In this document: in pieces, positions 17,257 to 25,642 of the stretch
Layout: each line of letters opens with the position of its first letter
Position numbering within the stretch: position 1 is the first letter of the stretch
Source: Desulfosalsimonas propionicica
Lineage (GTDB): Bacteria; Desulfobacterota; Desulfobacteria; Desulfobacterales; Desulfosalsimonadaceae
Assembly: GCF_013761005.1 (NCBI RefSeq)
Contig: NZ_JACDUS010000015.1
Span: forward strand, 1-64,000
Direction of reading: 5' to 3'
DNA length: 64,000 nucleotides
Translations under genes and position numbers: made by a program
The notes under the pieces: model-generated
Told to the model about the DNA's origin: nothing
Database searches by the model: none
The model's input: only the letters and a program-made list of their open reading frames with translations

Positions 17257-18567
17257 TTAACTTAAAGCTTCTCTGCCAACATTTGCCTGCTGCTCAGCTT
17301 TCTCTTTCTGCCAAAAGGTATAAATTGCTGTGACAAAAACCAGGTGGATCCACAGGTAAGGATAATATGCCACGGTTACGAACTGGCCCGCCACGAAAAA
17401 GCCCAGCAGTGACAGGTTCATTCCTTTGCAGAGGTTTGAAATAAAAGTGTCCCCGGCCTTCTCGGCCTCTTTTCCGATTCTGCGCATACGAAAAAAAGCT
17501 GCTGCAATCAAGCCCATATACACCGCAAGGCCTGCAAAACCGGTATCCGTGCCGACCTGGATTATAATGTTGTGGGGCAGTTCCGCCCCTTTTCCCCTTC
17601 TGTAAGATAATACAAGATCTTCTGGATAATAGCGGTTATAATACGGTATAAAATTGAAATACCCCACCCCCAGCAAAGGGTGATCCTTCATCATCTGCCA
17701 GCCGTTTTCCCAGTATAGAAGCCTCTGGATTGAGGTGCTGTCCTTGCCGATATTTTCGAAACGTTCTTTTTGCTCAGGCGGGAGCAGCTGGAACCCGATA
17801 ATGGCAATCAGGGCGACTGCAAGCAGCATTTTGAACCGGTGCTTTGTCACCGAAATCAGGGCCAGCACCTGGGCGGCCAGGGCGAGCTGGCCGCCCCGGG
17901 TATTGGTGCCAAGGGTGGTAAGAGCAGCGGTTACAGGCATCAGATAAAGGGCATATACCTGCCAGCGCTTTAAGTGCTCCCTGATCCCCTGGATAAAAAA
18001 CAGCGCAATCGGTGCAAAAACAACCATTTGAATAGCAAGTTCGCCGGGATTTTCGAAAAAACCCTGAGGCCCCCGAATTCCCCAGCTTGCAAACGAAAAT
18101 CCTCTTTTGGCAAAAACGATTGCACCGTGCTGGGAAAGCTTGAAACTTGCCAGAAAAAAAATCAGAAGCATAATATAAAAGCGCTGCCGCGTGGTGACGG
18201 TCTGGGTCAGGACAAAGAAAATCACCACCCAGTTAAATGATTTCATGAAATTTTCCCAGGAAGTCGCCGGCCAATAGGCGGTAAACGAGGACATGGCGAT
18301 CAGGAACATAAAGGCGCATACGCCCGTGGTGATTTTGGTCCAGACAAACTGCCTTTTGGTGTCAAACAGCCATCCGATAAATGCGAGTATTACAAAAGTG
18401 CGCGCCCAGTAGGGATAGGCGTCCAAACCCTCCCATATCGCCTGGGGCCGCACATACTCGAAAAAAAGATACAGACAGGACATCCAGAAGGCAAAGCCTT
18501 CTGTTGCAAAAGCCCGCCAGATTTTCCCGGGCCTGAGCTTATAAAGATCGATTGTTGAGACGGTCAT
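17257..18567 (-). CDS. O-glycosylation ligase / Wzy-like protein of the exosortase A locus type
   Basis: A 436-residue polytopic membrane protein with about ten hydrophobic segments. The N-terminal ...YVRPQAIWEGLDAYPYWAR segment (near residue 38) is characteristic of the putative O-glycosylation ligase family associated with exosortase A loci. The large periplasmic loop with GVGYFNFIPYYNRYYPED near 300 and the following basic/His-containing stretch (SYRRGKGAELPHN) resembles O-antigen ligase/polymerase loops. It either polymerises the repeat unit or transfers glycan to sorted proteins. It overlaps the upstream fusion gene by four bases. Confidence 0.8.
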   Translation of the reverse strand: MTVSTIDLYKLRPGKIWRAFATEGFAFWMSCLYLFFEYVRPQAIWEGLDAYPYWARTFVILAFIGWLFDTKRQFVWTKITTGVCAFMFLIAMSSFTAYWPATSWENFMKSFNWVVIFFVLTQTVTTRQRFYIMLLIFFLASFKLSQHGAIVFAKRGFSFASWGIRGPQGFFENPGELAIQMVVFAPIALFFIQGIREHLKRWQVYALYLMPVTAALTTLGTNTRGGQLALAAQVLALISVTKHRFKMLLAVALIAIIGFQLLPPEQKERFENIGKDSTSIQRLLYWENGWQMMKDHPLLGVGYFNFIPYYNRYYPEDLVLSYRRGKGAELPHNIIIQVGTDTGFAGLAVYMGLIAAAFFRMRRIGKEAEKAGDTFISNLCKGMNLSLLGFFVAGQFVTVAYYPYLWIHLVFVTAIYTFWQKEKAEQQANVGREALS

Positions 18568-20228
18568 TGTTTAAGCTTTGTGCGGGAAATCAATCCCCGG
18601 AGGGATTTGTTTATAAGGCCAAAACAGCGTGCAAACTCTTTGGGCTCCAGTCCATAGGGATCATTAATGTTGCATACCACATTCACAGGAAAAGGGGCGA
18701 ATTCGCGCAAAAGGACGGTTTTGTTTCTATATTCCGGGTACAAGCCGGTTAGGCGCCCAATTTGGTCATACTCCATGGCCACGATCAGGTCGGCATTTTG
18801 CAAATTGCAGTTTTCAAGTCTTTTTGAAAGCTGGCCCCTTAAATCAACCCCGAATTTCCCTGCGGCTTCTACAGCCTCCTGGGGGGAAGGTGTCTGCCGG
18901 TCAACATCGAGGCCACAGGATTCTACTTTTATCCCGGTCCGGGGGAGCATGTTTTTCAGGGCGTGCTCGGCAAAAACGCTTCTGCAGATGTTTCCCTTGC
19001 AGACAAAAACAATATGATCCGCCTTTTTCATTGCATTTCGCTTCCGGGACCATCGGTAACCTGCTGATTGGAGAACATTTTGAAAACCAGTTTTCGATTT
19101 CCGCTTAAGCGACCGGGGAAACAGGCTTTTAATTTGCTGGTGCAGTCCTCCATCGAAACCGCAGCCTTCAGACCCTGGTGCGGCATATTCGGTTCGGGCA
19201 TGTATGGCGGCTGGTCGGGAATAATTGGAAAGGTTTTGGAGAGATTCTGGTTTTTCTGTATATAAATCCATGTTTCCGTCTAATTCTGCCAACGTCAGGC
19301 TGTCCCACCCGGCATCATATACATGGTTCAGAAATGTGCTGAGTTTTTCAAAAAACAAAAATTCATCATGGCTGTTTTTTACAAATTGCCCTGAACCGGG
19401 CCTCAGGCTGGTTGAATGAAACGTTAGATTTATTAAGGGGTATTGCTTTTCCTCCATTTTTCGGGCAAGCCGGATCATCTCTTTTGCGCTTGCCACTTCC
19501 GGCGACAGCCACAGTTTGTTTAACAAACCCAGACTTCCAAGGATGCCAAGTATATGGAGCCTACCGGCAAACGGCTTTTCCAGGGCCTTATGCCTTTGGT
19601 TGGCGGCTGCAAAATCGTTCTGCAGAAAACCTATGGTTACAGGGACCTCCAGCAAGGGGCCTTTTTCTTCCTTATATGCCAGGCCGTGGGCGGAAAACCT
19701 GAAGATATCCGGAAAAAAATTTGTAAAATCCGGACCATAATGTTTTTCCCAGCTCACGAAAGGGGTTACAGAGCTGTCTACCCGATAGTTGAGATGAAGC
19801 AGTGATTTGGCAACCGCCGGGCCGAAGCCGAACCGCCCGGCCCTGAACGAAACCGGGGTTATCCCGAAATTCTTTTGTATGGTCTCGTGATGAAAGCCCA
19901 GCTTTGCGTGCACCAGGTTCTCGTCCAGGTTGCAAAGCATGGTGTCGCGCTTTGCCACGGGCTCATTTGGATGAAAAGGCGGTGTGTTCCAGGGATGGCA
20001 GTGCATGCCGATTTCGCAACTGCCGCCGGCCAGGATTTCGTTTAGGGCCGCCACTGACTTTGAACTGGAAGCAACCGGGTAGGATATCAGGTAAGTTGGC
20101 CTTATGCCGTACTTGTCAAAGAGCTTCTGCAAAGCAGGGAGGCGCTCAATATTTTTAACAGGATTGTCCACGGCGCTGTAGCGCCCCTGGTTGTCCTCTT
20201 CTGTATCGATTGTGACGACAAGCTTCAT
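18564..20228 (-). CDS. Polysaccharide deacetylase fused to low-molecular-weight protein tyrosine phosphatase
   Basis: A 554-residue two-domain protein. Residues 1 to about 330 form a deacetylase-like domain (TIDTEEDN near residue 6 as motif 1, IGMHCHPW near 73 as the metal-binding His motif, SFRAGRFGFG near 126). After a roughly 70-residue linker, residues about 402-550 form a complete low-molecular-weight tyrosine phosphatase: VFVCKGNICRS (the C-x5-R catalytic loop) and NDPYG carrying the general-acid Asp. Such phosphatases normally stand alone and dephosphorylate the locus tyrosine autokinase (here 31437-32312). No frame break is seen between the domains, so the fusion is real in this sequence. 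It overlaps the ligase gene by four bases. Confidence 0.8.
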   Translation of the reverse strand: MKLVVTIDTEEDNQGRYSAVDNPVKNIERLPALQKLFDKYGIRPTYLISYPVASSSKSVAALNEILAGGSCEIGMHCHPWNTPPFHPNEPVAKRDTMLCNLDENLVHAKLGFHHETIQKNFGITPVSFRAGRFGFGPAVAKSLLHLNYRVDSSVTPFVSWEKHYGPDFTNFFPDIFRFSAHGLAYKEEKGPLLEVPVTIGFLQNDFAAANQRHKALEKPFAGRLHILGILGSLGLLNKLWLSPEVASAKEMIRLARKMEEKQYPLINLTFHSTSLRPGSGQFVKNSHDEFLFFEKLSTFLNHVYDAGWDSLTLAELDGNMDLYTEKPESLQNLSNYSRPAAIHARTEYAAPGSEGCGFDGGLHQQIKSLFPRSLKRKSKTGFQNVLQSAGYRWSRKRNAMKKADHIVFVCKGNICRSVFAEHALKNMLPRTGIKVESCGLDVDRQTPSPQEAVEAAGKFGVDLRGQLSKRLENCNLQNADLIVAMEYDQIGRLTGLYPEYRNKTVLLREFAPFPVNVVCNINDPYGLEPKEFARCFGLINKSLRGLISRTKLKQ

Positions 20229-20253
20229 ATGGTTTTATGCAGCGGTTTGGGGG

Positions 20254-21510
20254 TCATCTTTTGGACGGCTCCCAGGTGGTTGCCCTTTTGCCGGCGGCAA
20301 ATTTAAACCAGGCTATTAAAATGGAGGCGTTCACCGAGGTAAAATAATATGCGATGCCCGAGAGCCGGAGAAATATTTTTTTTAAAGTTTCCAGGGCAGG
20401 AAACTTTTCTTTTGCCTGGCTTTGGGAGGCTTGCAAATTTGCTCTTTTTTTGCCTTGGGCCGGTACTGCCTGAAGGCTATAAACAAGTGCTGATGCGTAA
20501 AAGACGAGCTGGCCTGCAAAGAAAACGATATACAAGGGCCCGGCGGATAACAGGGCAATGTTTGCCGCAAAGGCAATGATGAGAAAGAACGGCACCAGCC
20601 AGCGAAAAAGCTTGTGGCTTATGAGCTGCCAGGCAAACAGGCCGTGCTTCCGTGGATTTAGAAACTCCCGGTTTCGCATGAGCACGGTTATGCCGCGCAG
20701 CACTGTTCTGACCTTTCGCTGGAACTCCTTGCGCTCATCTGCAATGTTTTCATAATAGCCCCTGGTCTGCGGGTCTGAAACGCCTTTTAAGCCCATCCGG
20801 ACAGCATTTAAAACCGTGTTGAAATCGCTCTGCAGATCCGGGGCCCAGTTGCGGCATACGGATTTGCGGGCGGCAAAAAAGGATCCGCTGAGCCCCACGA
20901 GCGTGTTGACGCGGGATTCAAGCGCGCGGATAAACATCTCGTATCTGACATAAAGCCCTTCGCCGCTTACGTTTCCGTCCCGGTCGATAAAGCGGTCCTC
21001 GCTTGACACACACCCGATATCCGGGTCGTGGAAATTGACAGCGATCCGTCGAAGCGCGTCCGGCTTCAGAATCGTGGCTGCGTCAGAAAAAACCAGGATA
21101 TCGCCTGCAGCGGCGCGGACCGCATGCATCTGCGCATGTTCCTTGCCCTTTCTTTCAGGGGCCCTGACCAGCCTGAGCCCCTGGTTTGAATACTGCCGCA
21201 CGATGTCGTCGGTCTGGTCTGTGGAGGCGTCAGAGGCCACGATGATTTCCAGTTTTTCTTTGGGATATATCTGCTCAAGGGCGTTTTCGATTTTCCCGGC
21301 CATGCGCTGCTCTTCATTATAGGCGGTGATTATGAATGAGACCTGCGGCAATAAATGGTCTGGTAAGTTCCCTTCTTGGGCCGGCTGAGACGTTTTGCGT
21401 TGCCGGGTTTTAAGCAGCCTGCGGCCTGAATCCATTGCCAGCAGGACAAGGGCATAGCCGAAGTACGCATAAAAAATCGCAAATAATGACAACCAGAAAA
21501 GAAATTTCAT
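20254..21510 (-). CDS. Membrane glycosyltransferase family 2
   Basis: A 418-residue GT2 enzyme. An N-terminal membrane anchor (residues 3-25) precedes the GT-A domain (VSFIITAYNEEQRMAGKI near 58, VASDASTDQTD near 92, DILVFSDAATIL near 137 with the DXD-like site). Two or three C-terminal hydrophobic segments follow (about 300-350), then a final one near 395. The Q-x-x-R-W-type motif of processive synthases appears only in degenerate form (FNTVLNAVRMGLKG, then RKVRTVLRG), so it may be non-processive. Probable role: sugar transfer on the inner face of the membrane. Confidence 0.8.
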   Translation of the reverse strand: MKFLFWLSLFAIFYAYFGYALVLLAMDSGRRLLKTRQRKTSQPAQEGNLPDHLLPQVSFIITAYNEEQRMAGKIENALEQIYPKEKLEIIVASDASTDQTDDIVRQYSNQGLRLVRAPERKGKEHAQMHAVRAAAGDILVFSDAATILKPDALRRIAVNFHDPDIGCVSSEDRFIDRDGNVSGEGLYVRYEMFIRALESRVNTLVGLSGSFFAARKSVCRNWAPDLQSDFNTVLNAVRMGLKGVSDPQTRGYYENIADERKEFQRKVRTVLRGITVLMRNREFLNPRKHGLFAWQLISHKLFRWLVPFFLIIAFAANIALLSAGPLYIVFFAGQLVFYASALVYSLQAVPAQGKKRANLQASQSQAKEKFPALETLKKIFLRLSGIAYYFTSVNASILIAWFKFAAGKRATTWEPSKR

Positions 21511-21527
21511 ATCGACTCTATTGCAAA

Positions 21528-21629
21528 CCTAAACTGAGCGTTTCAAATTTTTAAAGATTTTGTTTTTTTATTACTTTAGAGATTTTCAATCAATTTCAGC
21601 TTTAAAACTTGAAAATCGCTCAGTTTAGG
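21528..21629. repeat. Inverted-repeat element overlapping a gene end
   Basis: The 13-base arms CCTAAACTGAGCG (21528-21540) and CGCTCAGTTTAGG (21617-21629) are perfect inverted copies. The symmetry continues inward imperfectly (TTCAA...TTTAAA versus TTTAAA...TTGAA), giving arms of nearly 28 bases around an AT-rich centre. The right arm contains the stop codon and the last two codons of the aminotransferase-like gene read from 22771. This looks like a miniature inverted-repeat element or a large hairpin between two operon genes, not a classic terminator, as there is no T-tract. Confidence 0.65.
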
Positions 21630-22771
21630 GTAAAGGTTTTCCCGGCCCTGTCAGCGATTTCAAGCGCCTGGTTTCTGCTTACCGCCAGGTGTGTCGGGAG
21701 GGTGACGAGTTTTTCGGCGATTTTGCGGGCGCCGGGCGTGTCTGCCCTGTGCGGCGCTGTATTTTTCTGCAGTTCGGGCAGATCGCACAGGGCAAGGGGA
21801 TAGAGTTGTCTTACACCCAGATTAAAAAGCCGGGGTGCGGCTTTTTGATTGCGCACAAAAAACGGGTACCTAAGGCATGTTGAAACAGGCTCAGCCGGCC
21901 CGGAGCTGGTTTTACCTGCAAAAAAATCCCGGTAGATCCGGCTGATGGCCTGCCGGTGGTTGTTCAGATTTTCCAGCTCTTTTACAGCCCTTACGCCCAT
22001 GCGTCGGTACAGCCGGGGCATGGGCCCCACGGCAAAATCCGGGTCGTATATTGTGCTGCCCAGGCCAAGGGGCAGTTTTTCCAGCAGCCAGTATAAGCGC
22101 GGATGGGAAAAAAACCGAACAGCAAAGGGCAGAAAGCCGTCCCGCATTGTCCGGGAGTCGGCTTTCAGGCTGCCGGTAAATTTTGTTAAGTCTTTGGATC
22201 TTGCGGAAGTCAGCGCACCGCCAGCGCCCAGGGGCAGGGGCTTGCCCCGGCCGAAGCTGTACAGCGTAAAATCCGGGCCGGGTTGGGGCTGCGTTTCCGG
22301 GCCCTGGGCTTTGAGAAGCTGGGCAGAATCTTCAATACAGTATATATTGTTTTGGCGGGCTGCTTTTGCAAGCCCTGCCATATCCGAACGGATCCCGAGC
22401 AGGTGCTGGCCGACCACGGCCAGGGTGGCAGGGCCCATTTTTTTTGCCGCATCATCTGCGTCCGGCTGGAAGGTATACGGGTCCATGTCATACAGGCAAA
22501 CCTTTAAGCCCGCCTTTACAGCAGCAGCAGGTACCGTGTAACAGGTGTAGCCGGGGATCAGCACCTCTGTTTTTTCCGTGCCGGCGCGGCTTTTCAGAAA
22601 ACAAAACAGCAGATAGAGCAGGGTCCTGGCACTGTTTGCCAGCACGCAGTTGTTCACGCCAAGAAGCCGGTTCAGGGTTTCGGCAAAATCCGAGGAACTT
22701 TCCAGGTACCCGCCGGCAAGGGCGTGTGCGGACAGCCTTGTTTCAGCAGGCGGGAGGGCATAGGGCATCAT
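21620..22771 (-). CDS. DegT/DnrJ/EryC1/StrS-family aminotransferase-like protein
   Basis: A 383-residue PLP-dependent, fold-type I protein. It shows EVLIPGYTCYTVPAAAVKAG near residue 87, IEDSAQLL near 157 (the cofactor-binding Asp), and LYSFGRGKPLPLGAGGAL near 182, where the Lys should form the internal aldimine. Family members aminate keto-sugars to make amino sugars for surface polysaccharides, although remote members of exosortase loci may have other roles. It overlaps the upstream FemAB-like gene by four bases. Its stop codon lies inside an inverted repeat (21617-21629), so the C-terminus may have been set by that insertion. Confidence 0.7.
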   Translation of the reverse strand: MMPYALPPAETRLSAHALAGGYLESSSDFAETLNRLLGVNNCVLANSARTLLYLLFCFLKSRAGTEKTEVLIPGYTCYTVPAAAVKAGLKVCLYDMDPYTFQPDADDAAKKMGPATLAVVGQHLLGIRSDMAGLAKAARQNNIYCIEDSAQLLKAQGPETQPQPGPDFTLYSFGRGKPLPLGAGGALTSARSKDLTKFTGSLKADSRTMRDGFLPFAVRFFSHPRLYWLLEKLPLGLGSTIYDPDFAVGPMPRLYRRMGVRAVKELENLNNHRQAISRIYRDFFAGKTSSGPAEPVSTCLRYPFFVRNQKAAPRLFNLGVRQLYPLALCDLPELQKNTAPHRADTPGARKIAEKLVTLPTHLAVSRNQALEIADRAGKTFTLN

Positions 22772-23817
22772 TTGTCGATATATTTTCTTACGCGCGGCCC
22801 CAGGGCGTTTGCCGCCTGGAGCGGAAGCCGCTGCCAGGCGCCTTCAAGGGCGCTTCGCAGCCGGCCGTTTTCAGAAGAATGATTTTTTAAAGGCAGACCG
22901 CGGCTGTTATACCGGTACCAGAACAGCGGGGCGGGCAGGGCGCCCCATTGCTTTTTAAACGCATATGTGCCCTCGCCGGGCGTGGAGCGGCCGAAGTCGA
23001 ACAACCGGCCGCCATTGTCCGCGGCAAATTCCAGAAACGTCCAGTATAAAAGCATGTTGGGGCTAAACCGGTTGAACTCCTTAAGGGTTGAGGCCCACGG
23101 AATTGTTATGTTTTTTTCATGCAAGAGGATGATGCCCGCGCCCACCGGCTGACTGTCCCTGTATACCACGCCGATGCAGGCGTTTTCGCCGAAAGTATCT
23201 ACGACGGTTTCAATCCATCTGCGGGAATGAACAGGCGAGCCCAGATCCCGCATGTTGCGGGAAAAAACCCTGTAAAAATCCCCGGTCATTTCCCGGCTGC
23301 CCAGTCTGGCGGTGAGCCCTTCTTTTAAGGGCTTTTTTATCTGACTGCGCAGCTTTGACTTCAAACCGCTCCATAAAACCGTCGAATTTCCGGGAAGCTC
23401 CAGGAGCATCCGGCATTTATCCGTTACCTGGATGAACTTTTTGTTTTCCTCGATTGCGGGACACCTGGCCGGGGTCCGGATTTCAAGGGCTGTTTTGAGT
23501 TTGTCTGCCAGTTCCACGGCCCTTTGCAGAAGGGCTTTCTCTGTATCGCGGCCGTCCGCCAGTATTCCGCCGTAGTCGCAAAACGGCAGGGAGACCAGCA
23601 CGCCGTTTGTAAGGGGAGGTTTGACTTTAACAAGCGGCAGCACTCCGGTTATTTCATTTCCGCTGCAGGCGGCCAGGTAAAAAGTATCATGTCCGTAGGC
23701 GCTTTCAACTGCATTTTTCCAGGCGGTTAAAAGATACGGGCCGGAAAAGTCATGTGACAGCACATGCTGATCCCAGGTGTTGTCCTCAGATGAGTCTATT
23801 AGCCGGATTTCAGTCAT
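22768..23817 (-). CDS. FemAB-like acyltransferase of the PEP-CTERM locus type
   Basis: A 349-residue protein of the FemAB/GNAT superfamily, matching the subgroup associated with exosortase loci. It has an N-terminal half with LPFCDYGGIL near residue 93 and a C-terminal half with LLYWTFLEFAADNGGRLFDFGRSTPGEGTYAFKKQWG-type sequence near 275-310. It may transfer an aminoacyl group to glycan or protein in the cytoplasm. The open frame extends to 23907, but the ATG at 23817 sits in the stop region of the exosortase gene (ATGACTGA arrangement), which indicates translational coupling and defines the start. Confidence 0.8.
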   Translation of the reverse strand: MTEIRLIDSSEDNTWDQHVLSHDFSGPYLLTAWKNAVESAYGHDTFYLAACSGNEITGVLPLVKVKPPLTNGVLVSLPFCDYGGILADGRDTEKALLQRAVELADKLKTALEIRTPARCPAIEENKKFIQVTDKCRMLLELPGNSTVLWSGLKSKLRSQIKKPLKEGLTARLGSREMTGDFYRVFSRNMRDLGSPVHSRRWIETVVDTFGENACIGVVYRDSQPVGAGIILLHEKNITIPWASTLKEFNRFSPNMLLYWTFLEFAADNGGRLFDFGRSTPGEGTYAFKKQWGALPAPLFWYRYNSRGLPLKNHSSENGRLRSALEGAWQRLPLQAANALGPRVRKYIDK

Positions 23818-25363
23818 TAACGTCGGGGTCAAGATGGTTTCGGGCTGATTCTGCCAGGCCCGAGAGCAGCGGCAGGATTTCTTTTTCCGTGCTGGTGGTG
23901 GCAACAACGATTACGGCGGCGTTGTTGCTTCTTGTAAAAAAACTGCTCAGAAATGTGATCAGCTTTCCGGCATACTGGTTTGTTACAATGCGGCCGTTCA
24001 TCAAATACCAGAAATATACGTCCGAAGCGGCGTCTTTGTCTTTGAGGCGGGTGTGGTTTATGACAAACTCGTTGTCGCCGGATGAAACTTGTACTTTTGT
24101 GGCTTCCGCGTGCATCCAGTCGCGGCGCCAATCAATAACTTTTCTCTTTCGGGTCTGGAGCCTGAAATAGCCGATGTAAACCTCGGCTTCATGGTTTTCA
24201 TTGTTTTCGTATCGCCTCAGAAGCTCGGCGTCTGCCGGGAAGGGTCTTAGCTGCTGATGAATGCTTTTGATGTCTTTTCCAACAAAGCCTGCAATCTGTT
24301 TCGGAAACTGGTCAAGCGGCCGCTGCAGGGCAACCGCCTTGGGGGTGTAGAAATGCACAAACCCGAGCGTCACCGCCAAAATTATCGCGCCGATGACGTA
24401 GGAAGAATACAGCCTGGGGCGTGCGGGGCGGTTTTCGCTGGGATTCAGGTCTGCCGGCGGGTCTCCGGGATTGTCATGCCCGTCATTACCTGTTTTCCCG
24501 GGGTTGTTTCCGCCGGGTTTTTTATCCAGAAGACTGCTTAGCACAAGGAGCAGCAAAAGCCCCAGAAGGAAAATTATCGCCACCTGGAAACTCTCATAAG
24601 GCCCGTGAACGCCCTGTCCCGGAAAAAATCGGGTATACAGGCCTATCAAAACGATACGAAAGCCGTTGGCTGCCAGGCCGATGAAAAAGGCAGAAAACAC
24701 CAGTATGATTTTCCTGGGCCAGGTCTTTTGGGCCAGGTGGGCAAGCGGCACAGCCAGTGCAAACAGGGCCACGAGATGGCCGATGCCCGCGCATGCGCGC
24801 ACCACTTCCAGGGTGATATGGGGCAGTTCGATGATCGTGTAGTCATGAAAAACCGGCATGCCGATGAGGCGGAAAAACAGGGCGGCAAACCATGCCGCAA
24901 AATTCTGGAAATAGATCGCAAAACCGCCCAGGACCTGCTCCACAAGCCCTGTCAGAAAAACCAGGTAGCCCACGGGCAGAAATAAAATCCTGAAAAAGGA
25001 AAAGCCCCCGAAAAGCAGCACTGCGCCCAGAAGGGCGGGCACCATTGAAATCATCTGGACAAGGATGGTGCTGCTGATGACGCCCGCAAAATGCATAAAG
25101 CAGCCGGCTGCCAGAAGCAGGCCTCCGTGAAGCAGGGCGGGTTCGGGTCGAATCTGGCGGAGCTCGTGTCTTTTAAGCCAGACCAGGTAAAGGCTCACCC
25201 CGAGGATAAGCGGCCCGTGCGAGCCGTCAGGCGTGCTCCAGTCTTTTACCATGTGCGCAATGGCCGAATGGTACAAAAGCGCAAATGCGGCCGCAAATGC
25301 AGCGAAAAAAACAGCATGCCGCAAATATACGGGAAAGTATAGGGAAATTCGACTGGCCGTCAT
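23810..25363 (-). CDS. xrt: Exosortase with fused EpsI domain
   Basis: A 517-residue inner-membrane cysteine transpeptidase that cleaves PEP-CTERM proteins and attaches them to a surface acceptor. Eight or so hydrophobic segments span residues 15-280. The catalytic triad expected of exosortases is visible: Cys191 in VVRACAGIGH, Arg236 in ANGFRIVLIG and His253 in GVHGPYESF. A low-complexity Gly/Asn/Pro linker (about 281-315) leads to one more membrane segment and an EpsI domain (about 335-517). Exosortase/EpsI fusions occur in XrtA- and XrtD-type systems. The neighbouring genes point to the XrtA type, but the active-site sequence ACAGIGH departs from the common ACSG-x-R, so the class is uncertain. 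The only visible substrate is at 26677-27405. Confidence 0.85.
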   Translation of the reverse strand: MTASRISLYFPVYLRHAVFFAAFAAAFALLYHSAIAHMVKDWSTPDGSHGPLILGVSLYLVWLKRHELRQIRPEPALLHGGLLLAAGCFMHFAGVISSTILVQMISMVPALLGAVLLFGGFSFFRILFLPVGYLVFLTGLVEQVLGGFAIYFQNFAAWFAALFFRLIGMPVFHDYTIIELPHITLEVVRACAGIGHLVALFALAVPLAHLAQKTWPRKIILVFSAFFIGLAANGFRIVLIGLYTRFFPGQGVHGPYESFQVAIIFLLGLLLLLVLSSLLDKKPGGNNPGKTGNDGHDNPGDPPADLNPSENRPARPRLYSSYVIGAIILAVTLGFVHFYTPKAVALQRPLDQFPKQIAGFVGKDIKSIHQQLRPFPADAELLRRYENNENHEAEVYIGYFRLQTRKRKVIDWRRDWMHAEATKVQVSSGDNEFVINHTRLKDKDAASDVYFWYLMNGRIVTNQYAGKLITFLSSFFTRSNNAAVIVVATTSTEKEILPLLSGLAESARNHLDPDVND

Positions 25364-25642
25364 GATCTCCGATTCTTTAAAACAAGGCTGGGCGCACTCC
25401 GTCCCTTTCGGGGGCAGCGCAGCTTTTTGCCGCCGGTCCCTACAGGGTTTTAACTAGTGCCTGAACGAAAACCGTCTTTTGCGCCAATCTCTGCGTCCGG
25501 CTCAAATTTTAATCCTCAAAATACGTCGAGTATTCCTGCGGTTAAAATTTTCACCGTCCTTGACCTTGACGAAAAATCCTGGTTTTCGTTCGGGCACTAA
25601 CTATTCAGATCAGGCCGAAAATGCCGCTTGCGGCAAAGTCGT
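25364..25642. other. Gap between deacetylase and exosortase genes
   Basis: A 279-base gap in an otherwise tightly packed operon. About half of it is the inverted-repeat element at 25455-25599. I see no gene. The element may be a post-transcriptional stem-loop or attenuator between the two genes, or just an insertion. Confidence 0.4.
25455..25599. repeat. 145-base inverted-repeat element
   Basis: Nineteen-base terminal arms, TAGTGCCTGAACGAAAACC at 25455-25473 and its inverted partner at 25581-25599, match at 18 of 19 positions. A second, nested imperfect pair (AAATTTTAATCC and GGTTAAAATTTT) lies inside. The short size, terminal symmetry and lack of coding capacity suggest a non-autonomous mobile element or a large folded repeat. 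Confidence 0.65.
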
